From the NCBI GenBank assembly GCA_023409175.1, contig JAEYIG010000254.1, forward strand, positions 1-10,114: 10,114 nt of DNA, given 5' to 3'. The translations under genes were made by a program, and so were the position numbers. Numbering within the stretch: the stretch's first letter is position 1; the number at the start of each line of letters is the position of its first letter. This DNA is from Pseudomonadota bacterium. GTDB taxonomy: Bacteria; Pseudomonadota; Gammaproteobacteria; Burkholderiales; Burkholderiaceae_D. Shown here in pieces: positions 6,058-10,114 of this stretch. The notes beneath the pieces were generated by a model, which saw nothing but the letters and a program-made list of their open reading frames with translations, did no database searches and was not told the origin of the DNA.

Positions 6058-7422
6058 TCAGGATTTTGTCAGCCGATTGGCAGACAATTTGGCACCCAGG
6101 GATTTGTAAATCGCATTTTCATAGGTAATCGTATTGTATTTGGCTTCGAGTAATGAAAGCATGGATGTGTTTTCAGAACTTTTCGCTTCCAGCCAGTCTT
6201 TCAGTTCAGTCGCGCCGGCTTCATAGCGCATACGGTTGTAAACGCTGATTTTGTAGTCGGTGTCGTATCGTCTTGAAATGTTGTCCAGCAGTGAAACGGA
6301 TTTCTGGTAGGAATAATAGTAAGTATCCACTTCGTTCAAGGCCGTGTTGACGGAAGAGGTCAGGTTCAATTTGGCGTTTTCGAAGTCAGCCTCGGAAATC
6401 CTGATGTTCCATTTGATCTTGTTCCATTGCAAAAAAGGCAGGTTGATCGAAACGGTTCCCCCCAAAAAAGGCACATTGAACATCGAACCGGATTTGTTGG
6501 AAGATGTGCTCAGGGTGCTCCCAATAGTCACACTGGGATAAACGCTCGCTTTTACCGATTCCCAGTCCAGAAATGCAGACTGGATGCGGTATTCGGCTGC
6601 CTTGACGTCAGGACGGAGGCCCAGGGCCGAGATCGGGACGTTCAGGTCGACTCCGGTTGCCGGCGTCATCAGGATATCGGCGGTCTTGATATCCAGTTTG
6701 TCCCCAGGACGAAGATTCAGGAGGTTGCGCAGGGTTTGTTCAACCGTTTTGCGGTTGTTTTCCAGATTCATGAGACTGTTTTTTGATGCCAGCAGCGATT
6801 TTTCAGCAGTCAGTGGTTCCAGCGCATCCACTTTTCCGGAAGTGAATTTGTTATTGATAATCTGGAGCAGTTCAGTGTAGAACCCGATATTCTGTTCTGT
6901 GACCTTGATGGCCTGATTCAGGTAAACAAGGTGGAAATAACTGTCGACGACGTTATTGATCAGGACAAGCCGGGTCGTTTCCATATCCTGTTGGGTTGCC
7001 TTGTATTCCCATTCCTGTGCAGAGGCGGCGCTGCTCAGCTTGCGCCACAAGTCCAGCTCGTAACTGACGCCCAGCTCAGAGGAGTAATTGTGGGTTGTCT
7101 GGCCTGCTTTGGTATTGTTGCTGACCGATGCCCCAAGGGAGCCCGAAAATTCAGGGACGAGATTCTGTCCAAGGAGGTTGGCTTCGTAAAGGGCCTTGTT
7201 GACCGTTATCGCGCTCTTTTTCAGGTCGATGTTGTTATCGAGGGCAAGCTGAACAAGCTGGTTCAGGTTGTCGTCATGATAGGTTTTCCACCACTCGGAG
7301 TCGATTTTGTAGCCTTCAACAATGGTCTGTTGGGTAATCAGTCCGGTATCGGGACTCGTGGTCATCTGAGTGGCGCAACCGGCCATCATCAGGCATAAAA
7401 GTGTACATGGAATCAGTCGCAT
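6058..7422 (-). CDS. NodT/OprM-family outer-membrane efflux lipoprotein
   Basis: This 454-residue outer-membrane channel belongs to the TolC superfamily branch used by RND- and MacB-type pumps. The N-terminus has a lipoprotein signal ending MMAGC, with Cys16 as the lipidated residue. Family hallmarks follow: SEWWKTYHDDNLNQLVQLAL (42-61), NNIDLKKSAITVNKALYEA (63-81), YELDLWRK (121-128) and LGLRPDVKAAEYRI (267-280), the standard RPD-AE block. The ATG at 7422 overlaps the end of macB by 10 bases, indicating translational coupling. It is therefore most likely the dedicated exit duct of the MacAB pump, in the same order as pvdR-pvdT-opmQ of Pseudomonas. The substrate cannot be read from the sequence; antibiotics, siderophores and lipopeptides are known for the family. 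Confidence 0.93.
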   Translation of the reverse strand: MRLIPCTLLCLMMAGCATQMTTSPDTGLITQQTIVEGYKIDSEWWKTYHDDNLNQLVQLALDNNIDLKKSAITVNKALYEANLLGQNLVPEFSGSLGASVSNNTKAGQTTHNYSSELGVSYELDLWRKLSSAASAQEWEYKATQQDMETTRLVLINNVVDSYFHLVYLNQAIKVTEQNIGFYTELLQIINNKFTSGKVDALEPLTAEKSLLASKNSLMNLENNRKTVEQTLRNLLNLRPGDKLDIKTADILMTPATGVDLNVPISALGLRPDVKAAEYRIQSAFLDWESVKASVYPSVTIGSTLSTSSNKSGSMFNVPFLGGTVSINLPFLQWNKIKWNIRISEADFENAKLNLTSSVNTALNEVDTYYYSYQKSVSLLDNISRRYDTDYKISVYNRMRYEAGATELKDWLEAKSSENTSMLSLLEAKYNTITYENAIYKSLGAKLSANRLTKS

Positions 7423-9353
7423 AAGGCATCCACCGGATTAAGAAGAGAAGCGTTGCGGGCAGGTATATATCCGAAGATCACGCCGATCAGTGTCGAACAG
7501 CTTATCGCCAGAATGACGGAAGTGGCTGAATACGACATGGTGAAGGCCTGAACGAACATACTGAACAAGAACCCGATACCAAAAGCGAACAGGACACCGA
7601 TGAATCCGCCGATCAGGCAGATCAGGACGGCTTCGATCAAAAATTGCTGGAGCACGCTGTTACGCCGTGCGCCGACTGCCATTCGGATGCCGATCTCGCG
7701 GGTACGTTCCGTTACCGAGACGAGCATGATGTTCATGACCCCGATACCGCCGACAACGAGTGAGATCAGTGCAATACACGATATCAGCAGGCGCATGGTA
7801 TTGGTCGTGCTTTCAATTGTCTGCCGGATGCTGTCGGTGTTCACCGTGAAGAAATCTTCCTTGCCGTGTTTGGCTGTCAGAAAACGGATAATGTTCTTTT
7901 CGGCAGCCGCCATGCTGACGTTATCCTTGATCTTGATGGTGATGGACGAAATGTTCCTGTCGCCTGTGATCCGGTTCATGACAGCCGTATAAGGCGACCA
8001 CATCGTCAGGGTATCGGTCGTGCCGAAACTGGCGTTCTGTTTTTGTGAAATGCCAATGATTTTCAAAGGCTGACGGTTGAAAATAATAGTTTTGCCCAGT
8101 ATGTCGGTCGTATTGGGAAACAGTTTTTCTTTTGTATTCTGGTCGATAACGACAACGGCACTCCCCGATTTCACGTCTTCCTTGTTGAAAAAACGTCCCG
8201 CTTCCGGTTTCAGGCCCGTCACATCGAAATACTGGTCACCGACACCGTTCAACTGGCCCGTCACGGAAATGTTTTCCCGTGTCAATGTGCCGGAAGAACG
8301 GACAGACGGTGTCGTACTGTCCACGTAACTTTGTCGGGCCAGCAATTCTGCGTCGTTGACCGTAAGGGTTTTGTATTTGCTTGAATTGCGGTCACCAAAG
8401 CCTTTCCCTGGCATGACAACGATCGTGTTGGTCCCCAGGGAATTGATGTCCTCAAGGATCTTTTCCTGCGAGCCTTTACCCAATGCGACAACGGAAACGA
8501 CAGACGCGATCCCGATAATGATCCCGAGCATGGTCAGCCCGGAGCGCAATTTATGGGTCTTGATAGCCTGGATGGACATCCGGAAGGCTTCGAAAAACTG
8601 GTCTTTCAGATAAGCGAATGTATTTCGCGTATTGTCCTTTGGCGGCAATTCTTCTTTTTTGTTTTTGTTGGGCGCCTTTCGAACGTCGGAAATAATGACG
8701 CCGTCCTTGATCTCGATGATCCGGTTGGCGACATTGGCGATGTTCTGGTCATGGGTCACCAGAATGATCGTGTGTCCCTGATCATTCAGCTGCTGGAGAA
8801 TGGCCATGACATTGACGCCGCTTTTCGAATCGAGCGCGCCGGTCGGCTCATCGGCGAGGATGATTTCGCCGCCGTTCATCAGGGCGCGGGCAATACTGAC
8901 GCGTTGTTGCTGGCCGCCGGACAGTTCCGATGGCAGGTGGTCGATACGGTTGCCCAGTTCCAGGTTGGTGAGGATCTGGTCAGCGCGCTCTTTTCTTTCC
9001 CGGGATTTGAGGCCGGAGTAAATGGCAGGGAGTTCGACGTTTTCTTCTGCGTTCAGCGTCGACAGAAGGTTGTATCGCTGGAAAATGAAGCCGAGATAGC
9101 GGCTGCGCAAGGTCGCCAGTTCGTCGGGGGTCATGCCGGATACTTCTTCGCCGGCAATTTTGTAGTCGCCTGAACTGGAGGTGTCGAGACAGCCCAGGAT
9201 ATTCATCAGCGTGGACTTGCCCGAGCCCGATTGCCCGATGATGGCGACAAAATCTCCCGCCTCGATATCCAGGTTGATGTCTTTGAGGACATGGACCTGA
9301 TTGTTGCCCGATCCATAGATCTTGTTTATGTTACGCAGTTCGATGATGTTCAT
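7413..9353 (-). CDS. macB: MacB-type ABC transporter, ATPase fused to permease
   Basis: This 646-residue inner-membrane protein matches the usual MacB length. Residue numbers are from the ATG at 9353. The N-terminal ATPase has Walker A GQSGSGKST (40-48), the Q-loop Gln92 in FIFQRYN, the signature LSGGQQQR (144-151), Walker B IILADE (164-169), the D-loop ALD and the switch His201 in VTHD. After a Lys/Pro-rich linker come TM1 (about 272-294), a large periplasmic MacB domain and three C-terminal TM helices (about 522-546, 572-600, 610-632), with the FtsX-type loop TERTREIGIRMAVGA between the first two. It works as a dimer that uses ATP for mechanotransmission, with MacA and an outer-membrane channel. 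An in-frame TTG at 9359 overlapping the macA stop is possible, but GAGGA lies seven bases before the ATG and only one before the TTG, so the ATG is preferred. Confidence 0.96.
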   Translation of the reverse strand: MNIIELRNINKIYGSGNNQVHVLKDINLDIEAGDFVAIIGQSGSGKSTLMNILGCLDTSSSGDYKIAGEEVSGMTPDELATLRSRYLGFIFQRYNLLSTLNAEENVELPAIYSGLKSRERKERADQILTNLELGNRIDHLPSELSGGQQQRVSIARALMNGGEIILADEPTGALDSKSGVNVMAILQQLNDQGHTIILVTHDQNIANVANRIIEIKDGVIISDVRKAPNKNKKEELPPKDNTRNTFAYLKDQFFEAFRMSIQAIKTHKLRSGLTMLGIIIGIASVVSVVALGKGSQEKILEDINSLGTNTIVVMPGKGFGDRNSSKYKTLTVNDAELLARQSYVDSTTPSVRSSGTLTRENISVTGQLNGVGDQYFDVTGLKPEAGRFFNKEDVKSGSAVVVIDQNTKEKLFPNTTDILGKTIIFNRQPLKIIGISQKQNASFGTTDTLTMWSPYTAVMNRITGDRNISSITIKIKDNVSMAAAEKNIIRFLTAKHGKEDFFTVNTDSIRQTIESTTNTMRLLISCIALISLVVGGIGVMNIMLVSVTERTREIGIRMAVGARRNSVLQQFLIEAVLICLIGGFIGVLFAFGIGFLFSMFVQAFTMSYSATSVILAISCSTLIGVIFGYIPARNASLLNPVDALCD

Positions 9354-9355
9354 GC

Positions 9356-10114
9356 TCAAATCCTCGGTGGTCTGCTGCGGGTCGAGCTGTTGCCGACTTT
9401 TTCATTTTTTCCGACTTCGGACGTGATGACATTCTCGCCTTCGCTCAGGCCAGAGGTGATTTCAGTGTAAACACCGTCGGAAATGCCCGTTTCGACATCC
9501 CGTTTTTCGATCTTGTTCTTGTCAGTCAGAATCCGGACAAAATACTTGTCATTCCGGTTCGTCAATGCAATGGTCGGGACAACCAGGACGTTTTCGGCAG
9601 ATGAAACGAGAATGGTGTTCTGGGTCATCATGCCGATGCGGAGCTTGCCCTCGTCATTCTTGACGTACGAACGGCCGTAGTAGTAAACGGCAGCGGTTGA
9701 CGTGGATGACGACGAACTCGACGTGCTGCTCTTGCTGTAGCTGCCATCGGTCAAAGTAGTCAGGCCGGGATCGATTGAATCCAGTTTGGCGTGGAAAACC
9801 GTGTTCGGTTCGGACAGAATGGTGTAATCGACAGGCATACCGGGTTTGACTTTGGTGATATCGCCTTCGGAGATCTGGATATCAATTTCCATATCACCCA
9901 GATTGGCAATCTGAACGATGGTCGGAGTCGTCTGGTTGGCATTGACCGTCTGGCCTTCTTCAACCGGAACGGATACGATCGTTCCATCCAGCGGAGCCCT
10001 GATCTTGGTGTATCCCAGATTGGTTTCATCGGTATTGATCGTGATCTGGGTCTGTTTGATCAGGGATTCCATTTCGTTGACGTTGGCCCTGGCTGTCGCA
10101 TAAGTGTCTTTGGC
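9356..10114 (-). CDS. macA: MacA-type periplasmic adaptor, C-terminal part (runs off window)
   Basis: The frame is open to the right edge, so about 252 C-terminal residues are visible and roughly the first third of the protein is missing. This is the membrane-fusion protein that links MacB to the outer-membrane channel. Numbered from the edge, it shows the end of the coiled-coil hairpin (1-30), the second lipoyl half-motif YTKIRAPLDGTIVSVPVEEG (35-54), the beta-barrel block ISEGDITKVKPGMPVDYTI (81-99) and the membrane-proximal ENVLVVPTIAL...TGISDGVYTEITSGLSEGENVI. Between the barrel strands lies a Ser/Thr-rich run, SKSSTSSSSSSTST (127-140), followed by AAVYYYGRSYV, which aligns with the AIFYYARFEV region of E. 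coli MacA. The C-terminal tail is basic (STRSRPPRI). Its TGA lies three bases before the macB ATG. An internal ATG at 10072 is not the real start. Confidence 0.95.
   Translation of the reverse strand, partial: AKDTYATARANVNEMESLIKQTQITINTDETNLGYTKIRAPLDGTIVSVPVEEGQTVNANQTTPTIVQIANLGDMEIDIQISEGDITKVKPGMPVDYTILSEPNTVFHAKLDSIDPGLTTLTDGSYSKSSTSSSSSSTSTAAVYYYGRSYVKNDEGKLRIGMMTQNTILVSSAENVLVVPTIALTNRNDKYFVRILTDKNKIEKRDVETGISDGVYTEITSGLSEGENVITSEVGKNEKVGNSSTRSRPPRI

Noticed and set aside
8553..9173. 206-codon + strand frame antisense to macB
   Set aside because: It is a shadow of the strongly conserved ATPase domain of macB on the other strand and has no ribosome site of note.
1..10114. CRISPR array, insertion sequence, integrase or prophage genes
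   Set aside because: I saw no regularly spaced repeats, no terminal inverted repeats with a transposase, and no duplicated tRNA end beside tRNA-His that would mark an attachment site.

Overview
The window looks like chromosomal DNA of a betaproteobacterium of moderate GC. Oxalobacteraceae, for example an Oxalobacter-like organism, is my best inference. The grounds are the 5S rRNA style, a PPi-type phosphofructokinase, a Pcm-like methyltransferase directly upstream of tolC, and MacB/NodT-type export genes. No genome comparison was possible. I see no mobile element, CRISPR array or prophage. Most of the window is ordinary core genome.

Layout. Positions 1-79 are the 3' end of a 5S rRNA on the + strand, the tail of an rRNA operon, followed by a strong intrinsic terminator. 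A gap of about 350 bases (124-473) follows. It has a very pyrimidine-rich first part and only tiny, doubtful reading frames. Next, two genes on the - strand form a probable operon: an RluA-family pseudouridine synthase (1256-2212), then a spermidine-synthase-like SAM methyltransferase fold protein (474-1238). Divergent from them, on the + strand, is a 6-phosphofructokinase with the residues of the pyrophosphate-dependent class (2419-3678). It meets a tRNA-His(GTG) gene on the - strand tail to tail at a shared bidirectional hairpin terminator. The tRNA has a near-consensus sigma-70 promoter of its own.

From 3908 to the right edge every gene is on the - strand. Read in the direction of transcription, they are macA (5' end outside the window), macB and a NodT/OprM-type outer-membrane lipoprotein gene. 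These three have overlapping ends and encode a complete tripartite MacAB-OMP exporter, in the same order as pvdR-pvdT-opmQ of Pseudomonas. After a 151-base gap come a Pcm-like methyltransferase gene and a TolC-family outer-membrane channel gene. The region therefore holds two outer-membrane channels of the TolC superfamily within 4 kb.

I found no convincing new biological system. The points most worth checking are a small unrecognised - strand reading frame at 216-338 with a coupled purine-rich frame after it, the altered active-site loop of the phosphofructokinase, the divergent Pcm-like protein, and a serine/threonine-rich insertion in MacA.
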